DNA of 30,887 nucleotides from Blastomyces gilchristii SLH14081. Lineage: Eukaryota > Ascomycota > Eurotiomycetes > Onygenales > Ajellomycetaceae. The position numbers and the translations under genes are program-made. Under the pieces are notes generated by a model. The model was not told the DNA's origin and did no database searches. It worked only from the letters and a program-made list of their open reading frames with translations. Below, piece after piece: positions 30,363 through 30,887 of this stretch (position 1 is its first letter; every line of letters starts with the position of its first letter). The stretch is from positions 18,859 through 49,745 of the forward strand of contig NW_003101627.1 of the NCBI RefSeq assembly GCF_000003855.2. Direction: 5' to 3'.

Positions 30363-30887
30363 CAGGATGCGGGGACCAATAATCAGCTGAGCTGACATGA
30401 GAAAGAGGCGTCGCAAGTGGAAAATTAGGATGGCAGCTATGGCGAAAGAGGATAAGTTAACATATGGCGTTGAAGAAGGACCGAGTGGTAAGACGGATAA
30501 ACGGTACCTCGGGAACAGGACGCTGGTTAGCTTCGTAATAACAATACACCGCGCACTAATGAGTCTGGGTGGGACAGAGTGGGCGGAGAAAAAGCCACTA
30601 TTTGCTTCCTTCTTGCCCCCTCCCGCGCCAAAAAAAAAAAAAAAAGAAGAGATTGCCGTTGAAAGATTGCACAGGAAAAACCGGGGGTAAAAATACGCCG
30701 GTAGATACAGACTACAGTAGGCCAGGGCGGGGGCGGGATCCTAGATGCCAGGGGAGAGAAATAAAATTAATACAACTAACTCCCATGCGAATACTCCTGG
30801 CATGACAGGGCGCGGAACAGTAAGATAAGAAGAAATTGAATCGCTGAAAAATTTATCTAAAAGGATGAATACAGGGCAAGGTGGGCA

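Larger units (their letters stand above)
27916..30887. other. Intergenic region to window end, no gene supported
   Basis: Simple repeats dominate. The longest open stretch is 203 codons on the minus strand (28381-28992): hydrophobic, rich in Phe, Ser and Cys, with no recognisable domain, so it is not called. A 165-codon plus-strand stretch (29703-30200) runs through the (GT)n tract and is also not called. Confidence 0.5.

Noticed and set aside
1..30887. CRISPR array, biosynthetic cluster or new multi-gene system
   Set aside because: No spaced direct-repeat array is seen, and the recognisable genes (GUT2, a broken monooxygenase, a small protein) are far apart and functionally unrelated.

Overview
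The window looks like nuclear DNA of a filamentous ascomycete, most likely Eurotiomycetes (Onygenales or Eurotiales; I cannot name the species). The reasons are short GT-AG introns of 60-95 bp with CTAAC-like branch sites, a fungal-type mitochondrial glycerol-3-phosphate dehydrogenase, a Tad-like LINE, and blocks of extremely AT-rich, hypermutated repeat DNA alternating with normal-GC DNA. It is gene-poor. Only two intact protein genes can be supported, plus one clear pseudogene and several relics.

Layout. (1) 1-6450: AT-rich block without CpG. A long inverted repeat (about 13-385 and 5770-6140) brackets a decayed element, and a 5'-truncated Tad-like LINE (665-4391) has inserted into it, leaving a 12-bp target-site duplication. 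(2) 6450-13100: normal-GC island. The only gene I trust is a 98-aa conserved small protein at 9651-9947 (+). (3) 13100-14440: milder decay, with CpG scarce but CC/GG retained, covering a coding-like fossil on the minus strand. (4) 14440-16960: a second CpG-free AT-rich block with a second, shorter LINE copy (minus strand, 15155-16309) flanked by a 17-bp target-site duplication. (5) 17000-19476: a probable pogo-type transposase fragment and an unrecognised minus-strand gene or gene relic. (6) 19477-21729 (-): GUT2, FAD-dependent mitochondrial glycerol-3-phosphate dehydrogenase, three exons, 706 aa, intact. (7) 21730-26606: long intergenic DNA with simple repeats and a very weak LysM-like fragment. 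(8) 26607-27915 (+): FAD-dependent monooxygenase (salicylate-hydroxylase type) broken by two homopolymer frameshifts, an internal deletion, a stop codon and a lost DG-motif aspartate. (9) 27916-30887: intergenic DNA with long poly-T and poly-A tracts, a (GT)n tract and a C-rich minisatellite.

The genes do not form a pathway or cluster. GUT2 is a housekeeping enzyme of glycerol use and the glycerol-phosphate shuttle. The most notable features are the mutation signature of the repeat blocks (CC, GG and CG all but erased while CA, TG and GC persist), the nested transposon structure with readable target-site duplications, and a LINE 3' end with a conserved stem-loop followed by a (TAA)n tail in both copies. 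I found no CRISPR array, rRNA or tRNA gene, and no convincing new multi-gene system.
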